From Epiperipatus broadwayi (taxonomy: Eukaryota; Onychophora; Udeonychophora; Euonychophora; Peripatidae): a stretch of 64,000 nucleotides of DNA. This document shows, piece after piece, positions 33,421-45,888 of this stretch; positions within the stretch are counted from its first letter, which is position 1, and every line of letters starts with the position of its first letter. The DNA lies in the NCBI GenBank assembly GCA_028023455.1, contig JAQFVV010000021.1:6290853-6354852 (forward strand). The letters are read 5' to 3'. A program made the translations under genes and the position numbers. Below the pieces are notes generated by a model that was given only the letters and a program-made list of their open reading frames with translations, was not told the origin of the DNA and did not search any database.

Positions 33421-35899
33421 CTAATATTTCAATGTAGATCTGCTGTGTTAAAATAACTTTTAAATACTGTAACAGTCAAGATAGTGTAATCAGTCAACAA
33501 AACCAAAAGACTCTCAAAGAGCAGACATAGGGCTACCCCATGCTCCTAGTTTAAACCCCTATCTAGACCTCCTGATCTCAGCTACATAACTAACATCACT
33601 TTGACACCACACAGCTTCCCTTCTTTATACAGTATGATGTAGTTCAGGGTTTGAATACAGACTATTTCCTCAGGGTTCATCATAACTTGTGATCTTACCA
33701 TAAACTAGCACTCATTAAGGCACTACTTTAATTTATTTACCTTAAGGTTATTGACATGATTTTGGAATATGATTATGTCTATAATGCTACAAAATGAAAT
33801 ACTATATCATTCATATATAAAACAATGGATGTGATTGTTTTGGCAATTGAATAACTTTACTGAATTATGTATAATAATTACATAATAGTTCCGACTCACA
33901 ATGATGACACAAGTTTAATTAACAATGATAATATAAGTTTTATTACAGAAACTGAAACAAGGGATAGAGTAACATACAACTTATTGGATTAAGAAAATCT
34001 ACTGGCTTTTTCATAGTATTACAGAAGGTGGTGGTGTCTTAGAGCAATAAATGTGTGCCCTATTTAATTTGTACTGGAGGTATAAAAAGATATCAGCCAT
34101 TATAGATTCAAATCTAACAATCTATTGCACACTTATGTTGTTTAATGGGACAATTGTGAATGGGTTCATTTTAAGGACACCCAAGGTTTCTGATGAGGAC
34201 AGGTGAAGGCTATACAGATAAACATTACTTAGACATTGTGGTAATAGTGAACAAATGTAAGGATAATCGGCTTAGTGATCTGATGGCATGGTTCATAACT
34301 AAAGATGGATGTCCCTGGCTGCAGGGGTGCTTCTGTTTTCAACAAAGAGTGCATACTAATGTTGTGGTAAATCTAGGATTTTGGTGGTAATAAGTCTTCA
34401 GCTTCATTGCACAATCTAGATTGATGCTAATATTTGATTAAGGACCTGGGCATGCAAGAAGGACTATAGCCTGCACTTGTCACAGTGACTATATAAAGAT
34501 GAGTGAACCCTGTGGTAAATAGTTGTAATGAATTCAATAACAAGATGACCATTGCAAATGTATATGAAGGGGTAGGAACACAATATATGAAATGAAGAAA
34601 TGATAAATTATTATAGCATCCATCTCCACTAATAGTAAACATTATGAAACTTATTTTTAAATCACAAACGAACATCCTTAGTTAACTATGTATGATTGTC
34701 TTATAACTAGAATTCATTCATTATAAATATTTTTAATAATCTTTAACTTGGAAATCTAATAATATAACATTTAAAGTAGAGAGAAGATTAATTACCTCTA
34801 AAATAAACTGATAGCATGATCCATTACTTCTTACATTGCCTATACATGAATTGTAGTTTAATTTGCATAGATATTCTATTGCATCGATAAGCAAAACAAT
34901 ACGTACATCTTGATAATTTTATTAACATTATTTTTATATAACGGAAATTTGAATTATAAATATGATAGCATTAATATGAGTTTTCAGTACACAGAATCAT
35001 TTTTAACAAAATAGAATTATTAATTTTAGCAGCACATGAAGTAAAACTTAGAATTAATATATTGTTTTTATTACAGATACCTTCAATTATAAAATAATTT
35101 CTAGTGCATGTGTTGGATTATATTTATAGATCAGCATGATAAACAAAAAATGATTTATAATTAAATGACTGAGAATGAGCTCATTTTCTTTCACTATTTT
35201 TTTACATAATTCTAAAAAATTGAAATAAAAATCTTACATGGCATGATGGAATGCTAAAAGTAAAAAAAAGAAACCAAAAAAATCCAATTTAGATATATAT
35301 TGTTAATACTTTAAAATTTTCTAGCTTTAAATTCAGCATCTTTTTGACTCACTCCATCCATTGGCGATGTTGTGAGAACAGAAGTGTAAGTACATTTAAT
35401 GATTTAAATTTCTCCCTCCACCATTCAAGGTAACAAATAAAAATGCAAAAAAAATAAAAAAATAAATAGATTTCTAATTTGCTAAATAGTTAAAACCAGT
35501 AGATTTAACATCAATGATAAATACTATATATAATTTACTAAGTTAAGACTAGCTGAAGAAAATATATATTAAAAAAAGAGGTACAGTTAAAAACCTTTGA
35601 ATAAAATTAAAGCATTTTACAAACATGATGATAATGACTTTTGAGACTTCTTTTGTGCAGATGAATATATGAATTCATGGTCTTTGGACATACATGGAGA
35701 TGGTAGGTTGTGGTGGATCTTAGTCATGTTGATGGAACTTTTCTGGATGCCAAACTTCACCGATGACCACAGGGATGCTGATGCCATCTACTCCTCATAA
35801 CGGCAGATACTTTTAACACTTTTTTTTCTTCTTCTTTACAAATAACAAAAAAAGTAATAAGCATAATCTTATGCAGGATAACTAATTAAAAATATTATG

Positions 35900-35900
<1 letters not shown>
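33421..35900. other. Unassigned stretch
   Basis: No gene was supported. A less AT-rich patch at 33530-33680 and another at 35640-35810 (GATGACCACAGGGATGCTGA) are candidate old repeats. Open frames at 34193-34390 (plus) and 34427-34675 (minus) lack recognisable motifs. Confidence 0.4.

Positions 35901-35960
<60 letters not shown>
35901..35960. repeat. (TA)n microsatellite
   Basis: About 30 uninterrupted TA units, followed by TTGTGCCC. Confidence 0.95.
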
Positions 35961-35964
<4 letters not shown>

Positions 35965-38900
35965 GCCCTTATCTATAGGTCATAATAAGGTAGAATGGTC
36001 AATTACTAAAAAATTTTAAATTTTAAAATACGTTTGTGTAATATATTGATAATTGTATGATTGATTAGATTTTATAGTACAATTTAAGGCTGAAAATACC
36101 TGGTATATAAAAGTGTAATGAATTATTTTAAAGAAACAGTTAAATAAAGCTTAATTATATCCTTGCTTATGGTTGTAAAAGCTGGCCATATAAAATAATA
36201 CAGCTATAAATAGTTAAAAGTATATTAACAATCCAATTGTAATGTTTTAAAACTAATAAATTAAATAAACGCTATATGCAATATTATAATTATAATTAAT
36301 ATTCAAATTTAATCTAATATATTTTTAAATAAACTTTGGGATGGTGAGAATTATATTTAGTTCTACATTTTAAATTATTTTCCAAATTTTTATAAAATAT
36401 ATCAGTTTTGGTAATTTAAACCGAGACGTAAATTAAAAATCAAATCATCTGATAAAGTTAGTAATCATGTGACTGTATATTATATACCTTCACACACACG
36501 CTTGTTAGAATATAATAATAAAGTTTGTGAATTATGGAACTAAATGTAATTGCTGTCTATCGTTGAAATGAATGTTGAAATATTAAATAGTTATTTTAAA
36601 TGTTTAAATGATGTAATATTTAAGTAGTGTTTAAAAGTTGAATACAGTTAATAAAAAAATTAAATATTTTATTTAAATAAAAACAAGATAAATTAAATAC
36701 TAATATTAAAATAGATATTAAATGTTATTTTAATAATTGTTTTAAAGTTTAAATAATTTTGATAAAACTATAATTGAGTTTAAAAATACTATTTTAAGTA
36801 ATATTTTAAATCATTACGTCATAAATGTCTTATTTGAAAAATTTAGTCTGTTATAAAACTAAAAATGTGTAAATTTGTTCGCGCTAAAAAAGTCATTAAC
36901 CAATCAACGGAGGTATTTTAGCAGACAAAATATAAGAACTAGACGGAGCGGGAGAAAGTAATGTGTAAGTGAAGGAGGGAGTAACATATTTTTTAGCTGT
37001 ATAATATCGTAAGCTAGAAAAGTAATATAATTTTAAAATTTTGTATTTGTTTTAAAAGTTTTTTAAAATATAATATTTTGAACTACCTTTACATGGAGGG
37101 CTAATTTTTAAAAGTTTTCTTACCAGTGATTTTATTCAAGTTTAGCCAAAACCTTGCAGTAAAAATGGAAATACTACAGAAAACAGTATATAGAAGTTAT
37201 GATAAAGGAAAAATATTTGTAAAGTGCCTTGATACAGCTTTATTTATGCTCAACCAGAAACTTATTATTGTAACTCAGAGGAATATAATTTGGACGCTAT
37301 ACGGAAAACTTAAAAGAGAAGTTATTTGCCGTCAGGAAAAATTATGACGCACAAATTTATAAGGCTACTCTGAAGTTATTTTATTCTTCTCTATGGAAAA
37401 ATTAAGATACGTATATCATAAAGAAAAAATTATGTAAAAGTTATAACAGAGAAAGAATGTTTGTCCTTTTTAAAGGAAACATTACAAAGTATATAGTTAC
37501 CAGAACTTTAAAAGAAAGGAAAAATTACCGAATAATGATAGGAAAGAGTCATTATTTTTTTTAAAAAAAAAAGGAAAGAAAAAACTTTCTCTAAGAGGAA
37601 TTGGAAAATATTATAAAGTGGTCATTGGAGGAATGCTTGATTTGGAAAATATAAATCTAATATACTTAATAAAATGGATCCATGGAAACAGAAAAGTTTT
37701 GTTGAATATTTAAATCAAAGTACTGAGAAGATGCATCGTAAAAGTCGCGCGGGAAAATATTAGCAGAAAATATTAGAAGAGAATATGTAGACGTTTTTCT
37801 TTACGGGATTAATTGATATCATAATTAATAATTGTATTAAATATTATAAAAAACCAAGGATTGTCATCTATGAATATTTATTAAACAGAGCAATAATTGT
37901 TTTACCTTAAAATAGAACATTAAGTGACTGAAGAAGAAATAATAAACATTTTTTTTTAGCTTTAATATGAACGGTTTTCAAGAAAGTTTGATAAAGAAGT
38001 ACAGTAAATATAGTTTAAATATTTTTTTACTAATTTATTTTAGAATATAAAATGTTATGTGAGATTAGGGAAAACATATAAACATAAATTTAGTAATATT
38101 AAAATTTAAATATAATAGCTTGATAAAATTATAGAAATAGTGTTTAAAATAAAGTGTATGGATGTGAATCTTATATCTACAAGGATCAAATGGATGGTGA
38201 AGCCTACGGAACGCGATCGAGGAGATAAAGGTCGTTTTGGTAATTTTAGTAGTTATTTATAATGCATAATGTGTTTTTTTTAGATCATCTATTGACCTAA
38301 GAATGAAGTGTGAAAGTTTAAATTATATGTACACATTTTATACAACATTTTTTAACATATAATGAGATAGGAGTAATTCGGAATATGCATGCAATAATTT
38401 ATTTAAAGTATATTAATAATATAATTTAACAGAACAATTGTGTGATTCTTTTGAACTTTCATGTGATAAAGTATTCAGATATTCAAATAGTTTGTATGAC
38501 TAAATATACGGAGGAAAGTAGTAAGCAAGCTGTCTTATAGAACAGTGGAATAGTTTTAAAATAAATGAATTTTATTATTGTTAGTAATGCAGATATGTAT
38601 TTGTCGATGTACAGTATAGAAAAAATCTTGAGAAATAAGATCGGATAGTGACTTGGAAGTACTAGTGGAGAGGAAACCAAGATGATGTTTTTTTTTAAGA
38701 AATAGGAAAAATAAAGGATTTGGATCATATTTAGTTTTGTGTGATTTCAGTATAGTTAACTAGGCCCTATGACTGAACACATATAGTTTGGACAGTGTTT
38801 TTGCATATCTTTAAACTTTTGATGTAAGAATAAAGCTGAAGAAATAGCTTTAACATCGCTCCTATAATAGAGGTTGGTAGACAGGTAAAGGTCACTCCTC

Positions 38901-41484
38901 TATAGTATCTTTTAATTCACTGTGCCATGATTGTCAAGGTATATGACGAGTAATATTCTAGTTGTATTTTGATCCTATGCATCTATCTTCGCTATCCTTA
39001 TTTCATGAATCTGCATCGGTCAGAAAGATATTTTCAAAGAAATAATGAATAAAATAGAACTGAAGATATGTTATCGTTTATGTAAGAATAGTTTATTTGC
39101 TGGAATGTATAGAATTGTGTAACTTTAAAATTGAAAGTCCAAAATATCATAAAGAGAGAAAGAATCATATAATACATTGTAAAATTAATTCGGAAATGAA
39201 TATAAGATTTTTGAAAGAGAAATCTAAACAAAGTTGTTTTTTTTTTAAAAGTGATAATAAAATTTGAATGTTTTAAATAATATTTAGAAAATAAGTATTG
39301 CATATTTATTAAGAAATAGTTCAATAATGTATAATAAACATATACTTGTGCATGGTATATTAATAGTTATAATTATATCATCCGAAGTAAGGCTTGAATG
39401 AGAATATTAGGATTAATAAACATCGGATAATGAACAATAAAAACCTAATACCGAATGTAGACCAATGTTTTGACTTAGTAAGATTCCATACAACCAATAT
39501 AAAACTAAAATTTGTTATTTTGTAGAATTTTACTACGAATGTAAATTTTGTAAAAATATAATTTTAATAATATTAGGGATGCAAAGTGTTTGTGATAAGC
39601 ATATAAGAAATGCATTTTGTAATAAGCTAACCATAATAATAAATCAAGTAATAATACTGTATTTTCTTAAGTGTTTTAAAAAAAAAAAAAATAAGATTTA
39701 ACTAGGAAAAGTAAATATTATTTTGATTTCATTTTATAAACTAATAAATTAAGTTGAGATATGAAAGTAAGGGATATCCAATGTATATATAGTGTAAAAA
39801 TATTGTTAATTTATTTATGTTGTTAATAAACTTTGTTTTAAATTTGTTTTAAAGTCTTGTGTCCGAGTTGTTATTTCTCCACATAGATGCATGAAATCAC
39901 GATACATTTATAATTGAAACAGACATATAAATTTTGCACAAAAGGTAAACATAAAAGTGTTATAAGAATTTTGAGAATTTATTGGTATGTTAAAATTAAA
40001 AGATCATAATTTTATATTATTTATTGGTCATAAGTCGGTTGCCACAATATTACATTAAATTATATGCTAATGTTGCCACACGTATTCTGTTGTCAGATTA
40101 TTAAATACTACCACGTACGTATTTATTTATTTCATTTTAGGAAGAAATAAGATTATATTATATTTATTATTGTTATTATTATTTTTATTATTGTTAGTTG
40201 CTGTGTAGTAGATTATGACATAAAATTCCCTTTTCATATTTTACTACCGTAATTTTAAATCAGTTAGAATACAATTTATGAACCTGAGATTTTATTTTAT
40301 TTTATTTTACCTCATTTTATTTAATTGAGCTAGATTCTTGTTATAAAGAAGATTAAGATATGATTATTATTTTAATCGTAGTGAATAGAGCTTAGAAAGT
40401 CGTAAGAATACTATGAGTTAGTTATTTGGTATAGTAAAAAGGGGGAATAGTGTTCTTATGCCATTGAGGTAGTATCGTGTGGATAATGGCTCAATGTAGT
40501 CTATCTCGTCCCCCGTATTGTCACTCCATGTCTCATGAAAATAGTAAATATTTGTTAATTCATTTTAAAATTGAACCGTATTTGTATTTTAAAATTAGAG
40601 CTAGTAATCATTTTAATTAATGCTGAATATTTCATTTATTTATTTGTTAACTGAGCTAGAACCCGTAATATTCGTAATAAACAGTATATTTTGGGGTGAG
40701 AACGCGCGGGGGGAGGTTAGAATATATATATATATATAAGATCTTGTGTCAAATATACAATTCTATTTTTAATATGATGTTGTACCAAATATATGGCTCC
40801 CTTTTCTCTTTTTTTATACAATGTCCTCTTCAATGCTTACATATCTATTTTTATGCCTTGGATCTGCTTTTTAATTCTTAATGGATTTACTCCTGTGTTT
40901 GCTCTTAATTAACATTTTAATTCTTAATGGATTTAGACCTGTGTTTGCTCTTAATTAACATTTCCATTAGTTTTCTTGTTCCTTGTGTGCAGTCAAATTG
41001 TTTTCCTTTCCATTGTTTATTTTTTATTTAACACCTTAAAATGTGTATAGACTCTAAAGATGTTCAACTGTAACTATTACAGCCAATTGTATCTATAGAT
41101 AGGGAAATATGGCACTTACACTCCCTCCTGTAATGGCTTCCTACCTTTCACCCATATTAATATTTCTTTACTTAATTGATTATGCTTTTAACAAGATACT
41201 TTTTTTCTTAAAATAATATAGCATGACTTTAAACAATCAGCTTTTAACTTTAAAATGTAAAATTGTACACACACACGTGCGCATATTAGTAATGTGTGTG
41301 GATATTAAGAAATAATTTATATGTGATGGCAAATAAGGTTATAATTCAAGTAAACATGAAGCAAGCATATATGAATGCAGATATGCACTGGTTCAATACA
41401 CATTGTTCTTATGGTTGACTTGAGTTCAATGTTCATTGTGCTGTAATGATCTTAGTAGAGTCTTTGTATATAATTAATATAAAA
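35961..41484. other. Repeat-poor, unassigned 5.5-kb block
   Basis: None of the dispersed families seen elsewhere appears here. It has more CG dinucleotides than its surroundings (TTCGCGCTAA at 36879, ACGGAGCGGGAG near 36941, ACGCGATCGAGG near 38211, GAACGCGCGGGGGGAGG near 40700). There is an A-rich, lysine-coding plus-strand frame at 37126-37347 with no family match, and several AATAAA-like sites near 39830. A short tandem duplication lies at 40876-40960 (TAATTCTTAATGGATTTA, CTGTGTTTGCTCTTAATTAA). It could hold a promoter, non-coding RNA or unrecognised element, but no exon structure could be supported. Confidence 0.4.
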
Positions 41485-42532
41485 TTATTTGTAATTTCTA
41501 ATATTTATTTTTGATCTTTTTGATATATCAATATCATCTGATAAATCTTTATCATTTTGACATTTAGTGTATAATTTTGCAAATAACAATTTTTCTATTT
41601 CTCGATATGATTCTTTTAAGATATTACTGAGACTACTACTAATATTACTTTTAGCTTCAATTTTATTTTCATACGAAACAGTATTTAAATTTTGCTCTAA
41701 AAAAATATTTACAGTTTCAACTTTTTCATTAAGTTTCCCGCTTGTTTTTAATAGCAGACTATCAGTTTGAGAATCAAGAGAATTTAATTTAGAATTACTA
41801 AGAGATATTTTAAGAAAATTCAATATCTCTAAAGTAAAACAAAAAACAGCCCGTAAAAAAGTTTACCTCTTACAATTTAAATTCCTATATGTGATGCTAT
41901 ATATAAAATCCAATTAATAAAAGTTGGTTTAAAATAAACTTTTTGGTAAGCACGTGACGGTAATCCTATATATGTAAATGCAACCTAATGATTATAAACT
42001 ACTACAACAATTATTAATATTTTCTAGAGTTTTTCTGTTCTTCATAGATTTAAATGTATGTCTCACCTTTCCATTATTTTAAAATATATATTCATAGAAG
42101 TGACTTAAATTTTATGTTCTTCGTTTCAATACATGTCTTTCGTTTATGGTAAGAGAATTTATTATTTCAATTTGGAAATATTAATCACATTAAAACTTTA
42201 TACTAATCAATATTAATTATTTTCAAAGACAAAATATCAAGTTGTTGAAGTAAAAAACTAACAAAGGTTATTTTCAATTTTTTTTAAAATTATAATTTTA
42301 TTTTGTTTTCATTAAAAAAAGTTATATTTAAAAATATTTTTAAGTACTTTGCATATAAAAGCTGATCATAAATTATCCTAGATTTCCTGAATTTTCTACT
42401 TAGAAATTCTAGTATGTTTTACATTGCTTGATGACCTAATCCGATGAGTTTTGAGATATTGGAGGTATGTACTTTCATCCTACTGAGAAAAGCATAATAA
42501 TCAAATGACTTATCTTTATTTACATCGGCCAT
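41485..42532 (-). CDS. Candidate two-exon host gene, unknown product of about 146 aa
   Basis: Exon 2 (41828-41485) is a 112-codon-plus open frame ending in TAA. It is rich in Ser, Lys, Asn and Glu, probably largely helical or coiled-coil, with words such as TSGKLNEKVETVNIFL and KSNISSSLSNILKESYREIE. Just upstream is a strong acceptor: a T-rich tract then TTTTACTTTAG (AG at 41830-41829). About 600 bp further upstream on the same strand, an ATG in good context (TATATGGCCG, 42532-42530) opens a frame beginning MADVNKDKSFDYYAFLSRMK. Splicing at TTAG/GTCATC (exon end 42436) to that acceptor keeps the frame. Unspliced, the first frame stops at 42419. Frame continuity is encouraging, but the donor is weak and no homology is recognised. 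Inferred gene model, not proven. Confidence 0.4.
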
Positions 42533-43287
42533 ATAAAAATGAGGATGATTTCTGAATTAATACAATAGAAAGGGTTTACCCCTTGCGAGATTTTATTAAA
42601 TTGGAATAAAATATTTTTTCATATTATGGTCAAATAAAAAGAATTTAGTATATAATATATTTTTTTAGTCACAAAACATAGATATATTTAATGCTAAACC
42701 ACTAAATTTATATGATGTGATATTTAATACATTTAGTAAAAAAATCATTTTCTTTGATTTTCTTTATTACTTTTTTTAACGCCAAATTGATATTCTTTTA
42801 AACAAAATATTGGTTTTCGGAAGATAAGAGTAATTAAAAGACATATGATCTTTATGGATCTTATGTAATTTTTTCTTAACATTTATTAAAATTTAAAGTG
42901 CTTTGTTTTATAGATATTTTTAAATAAAATTTCAGTATGTATTTTTATTTAATTAGTAATGAACTAATCTGGGATAATTATCAACCGAGTTTAGAATGTA
43001 ATTGTAATATATAATTCGTAGCTTATGTTTTTAAAAATCGGTAACTATTATTATTTTTTTAAAAAAATAGCAAGCTAGATATAATTATATTCTGATTAAT
43101 AATGCTTCATTTTATAATTACTTCTTAGATTTACTTCCTAATTTGCAAATTAACAAGTCTTTAAAATTATATTTGCATATTTAAATTTGCAATGTCAATG
43201 TTTAAAAAAAAATTTTTTTTTACTCATAAATACAATAAAGCTTTTAAGATATTTTAAATTAAAAGTGTTGAATTTATTTATTTAAAA
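42533..43287. other. AT-rich stretch upstream of the candidate gene
   Basis: Would contain the promoter of the candidate minus-strand gene if it is real. No TATA-like or initiator arrangement is distinctive in such AT-rich DNA. No other feature. Confidence 0.3.
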
Positions 43288-43454
43288 CTGTTTGAAATGT
43301 CTGCGATTGCACATACATACATACATTAAATAAATCAAGTCTATTTATTCCAACGCATCCTAATTTTTTCAGTCTTTGCTATTTCCTAATTCACTCTAGA
43401 AAACTAATAAAGAGAGCGCTGCGTATACCTATGTAAATTAAGATCTTAAAAAAC

Positions 43455-43688
43455 GGTTACATTTTCATTTATCATCGTCAAACTCCCTCCACTCACAATA
43501 TAAAATGTAACAATTTACACTAGATAAATACTTTTCATATAATAGAGATATATATGAACGATAGTGACCTGGGCCAACTGATGAGTGCTGGTTCTGTACG
43601 ATATGCATCTTGGGGGTCATTTGTCTTTTATTGTATCTTTATTTATATGGATTTAGAAAGAATGGAGAAGTATGGAGGTGTTTATTAT
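43455..43688 (+). mobile_element. Family A hammerhead retrozyme, 234 bp, with 12-bp target duplication
   Basis: ATCTTAAAAAAC occurs on both sides (43443-43454 and 43689-43700), and the uninterrupted LTR sequence is seen in the 3' LTR, so the insertion limits are firm. The body carries one type I hammerhead and no protein. Compared with the other family A copy, the first 46 bp (GGTTACATTTTCATTTATC ... CTCCCTCCACTCACAA) are inverted. That matches the 5' inversions made by twin-priming during target-primed reverse transcription, suggesting that a LINE- or Penelope-type enzyme inserted it. The 3' end reads GGTGTTTATTAT with no long poly(A). Confidence 0.8.
43563..43622 (+). ncRNA. Type I hammerhead ribozyme, family A (one core change)
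   Basis: Distal helix I TGACC (43565-43569) pairs with GGTCA (43615-43619). Proximal helix I is CCAA (43574-43577) with TTGG (43610-43613). CTGATGA is at 43578-43584, stem II GTGCT-GGTTC-TGTAC, and helix III palindrome ATGCAT (43603-43608) is followed by the cleavage C at 43609. The second box reads GATA instead of GAAA, one invariant A lost, so cleavage should be crippled. The internal loop in helix I between the two paired parts is where natural hammerheads make their loop-loop contact with stem II. Confidence 0.75.
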
Positions 43689-44100
43689 ATCTTAAAAAAC
43701 CTATTAAATACTTTGCAAAATATTCATTGCTCAGTGATTAACTGGGAAGTGTTGGAGTATTATTGTTATAATGCTCCTGAAGTTATAGAAATCACAAGGT
43801 ATGCTCGGAGATAGATTCCGAACAAAGCTTAAGTGTTTTCGTTTGTAGCAGAAAATTCCCACCAAAATAGAGTATTCTAATTTTTAGTATTTGTTGCATG
43901 TATCTATCAACAAACGTCAATGTGAAAATTGTGAAAAAACATTATTGTAAAATTATTCTAGGGTATTGTGTTAAAGTAAAAAAAAAGTTTGTCACTATCT
44001 GATTGGTCTTCAGAGATCCTCAGATGTAGCAGAATGGTGCAAGTCAACAGTAGGCACAATAGTTAAAAAATACTATAGAATACTGAAAAAAGTATACTGT

Positions 44101-44816
44101 ATTTAATAATGGCATTAATTTCAATGATTCGAGAATTTGACATTAATAATGTGGATTCATGGAGGAGCTATATGGAATACTACATGTTCATAAAGTATAT
44201 ACACTCATTTACTTTGTGGAACCAGATGCCACACAGTGACTCACAAACTAACACACCCAAAATGACTGGAGGAACTTTCATATAAATAAGTCTTAGAAGT
44301 TTTAAATGGCTATTTGGCATCGAGAATAAATAAATGGGTGGTGCAGCTGATACTTAAAAACTGGAAGCAACTACCGCATGAAAAACATGTGGATTATAAT
44401 CTTGCTTTAAGAAAATTATCAAAAGATTGGGAGTTTGGACCAGACTTAAGTGACTCCTTACTGGAACAATTTTGATATGGAATTGTAGATGCCAGTTTCA
44501 GAAAAGTACTCTTGACTGATATGAATTTAAACTATATAAATGCACAATGGACAAGTGTGTCATTTAGGTGTTTAGGCTGAAAAATGCCTCTGAGTATGGT
44601 TTGCCTCAATGATTAGAGAAAATATCTTTGACTAAAGAAAAAGAGAAATTTACCCACTCCCAGCAGTGCTGCCAAAAGTCTGGACATTCAAAAGTTAATT
44701 GTAAGCGTAAGGATAAAATATGTAGAAATTGTGACTTAAAAGGACATTTAGCAGTTGTTTGCCATTTTAGAGATTGTGCACCACCAAATAACAAAAAAGA
44801 CAGACTACAAATCTAG
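44101..44816 (+). pseudogene. gag remnant with CCHC zinc knuckle
   Basis: 44101-44580 carries decayed gag matrix/capsid-like sequence. The 62-codon frame 44628-44816 holds two knuckle sites. The first has lost its leading Cys (QQCCQKSGHSKVNC), and the second is complete: CRNCDLKGHLAVVC fits C-x2-C-x4-H-x4-C. The gag nucleocapsid would bind element RNA during packaging. No full-length gag frame remains. Confidence 0.75.
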
Positions 44817-44909
44817 GAAGAAGATGGAGTATAAAAACACAAACACAAAAATTCTAAATTACAGCCAAGTAGATATCATTTTACTAGTTTGTGAAAATCT
44901 GTGAAAAAC

Positions 44910-45888
44910 AGATCACTATGGAAGTTGACAGTGGAGTGGGATTGTCATTGATTTCATACAAAGAATGAATAAAAATAAGTGAAACCTTAAAAAGACAATA
45001 TAACAAAGTCTGTTGTGGTAGCCACATACATTAATGGAAATAAAGTAGACATTAGAGATAAAGTCTTGGTTCCTGTAAGGTTAAAGTCCAGGTTATGGTT
45101 ATTTACACTGTAGGGAGATAATAAAGATTTTAGTTCACTGCTTGGAAGAAACTGGTTTGAGCCACTTGATGTTCATATAAACATGTTAAAAACAGTTCAT
45201 GTAAAAACTCTGGTTCAGATCTGCTGAACTAAGAACCAGACCAACTAACATTGAATCAATGAAAGATCTACAACTGATTATATGTACGCCTCATAAAGTA
45301 ATGTTTGCTTTGCGAGAGAAAGTAAAAAAAAATGCAATTTGGTCACAAAAAGTATTAACACTCACTGAAGACTCTGCTTGTGCCACACTTATAGTCATAA
45401 TTGTTAAACCTGATGGAAAATTACAATTATGTGAAGACTATAGAGTTATGTTAAATAAGCACTTAAACCAAGGCTTATATCCAGTCCCTAGTGTATGTGA
45501 ATTGATATGACTACAAAATGTCATTTACTTCACAAAAATAGAGTTGAAAACTGCTTTCCACTAGATATCACTAACCAAAAAAAAAACAACAGAACTCTTA
45601 ACTTTGATCACCCATAAGGAACTATACAAATGTAATAAATTACCCTATGGTATTTCCATTATGCCAAACATCTTCCAGGCAATGATGAATATGCTCCTTG
45701 GAGCTGTTACTGGTGCAGTCCCTTATTTAGATGATATTTTGATCACTGTCACAACTGATGCTGAATTAAAAAAGTGGGTGGACATAGTCTGCTCAAAATT
45801 GGAAAGTATGAAGGCCAAAATAAATGTTAAAAAAGTGTATATGGTCTACAAAAGAAATAAAATTTCTTGGATACATCATAAATGCTAA
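44910..45888 (+). pseudogene. pol remnant: protease and reverse transcriptase
   Basis: Near 44921 the frame reads EVDSGVGLSLIS, with the DSG triad of the retropepsin active site; near 45140 it reads LLGRNWFEP, usual at the end of gypsy protease. 45259-45510 covers reverse-transcriptase block 1 (VKPDGKLQLCEDYR) up to YPVPSV. 45604-45888 covers LPYGISIMPNIFQAMMN and the catalytic VPYLDDIL, intact. Motif A between them is decayed (45530-45560 region) and in-frame stops separate the pieces, so no active enzyme can be made. Confidence 0.85.

Larger units (their letters stand above)
43293..44031 (+). repeat. 5' LTR of the plus-strand gypsy (with retrozyme insertion)
   Basis: Aligns with the 3' LTR at 47868-48410 on both sides of an extra 246 bp. 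Shared words include TTCACTCTAGAAAACTAATA, TAGCAGAAAATTC and GGTCTTCAGAGATCCTCAGA. The extra sequence is the family A retrozyme plus its 12-bp target duplication. Confidence 0.85.

Noticed and set aside
34193-34675. Pair of opposed open frames of 65 and 82 codons
   Set aside because: No motif or exon borders; left as unassigned.
37126-37347. 73-codon plus-strand open frame in the CG-richer block
   Set aside because: More balanced composition than its neighbours, but no homology, no in-frame continuation and no splice model; mentioned only in the regional note.
39034-39324. 96-codon minus-strand open frame rich in Phe and Tyr
   Set aside because: Typical antisense of an A-rich strand; no recognisable motif or exon borders.
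41567-41770. 67-codon plus-strand open frame opposite the candidate exon
   Set aside because: Antisense shadow of the minus-strand exon, hydrophobic only because that exon is Ser/Lys/Glu-rich.
43554-43814. 86-codon plus-strand open frame starting at the family A ribozyme
   Set aside because: Runs through a ribozyme, a target duplication and LTR sequence; not a coding unit. The same holds for 55780-55968 on the minus strand.
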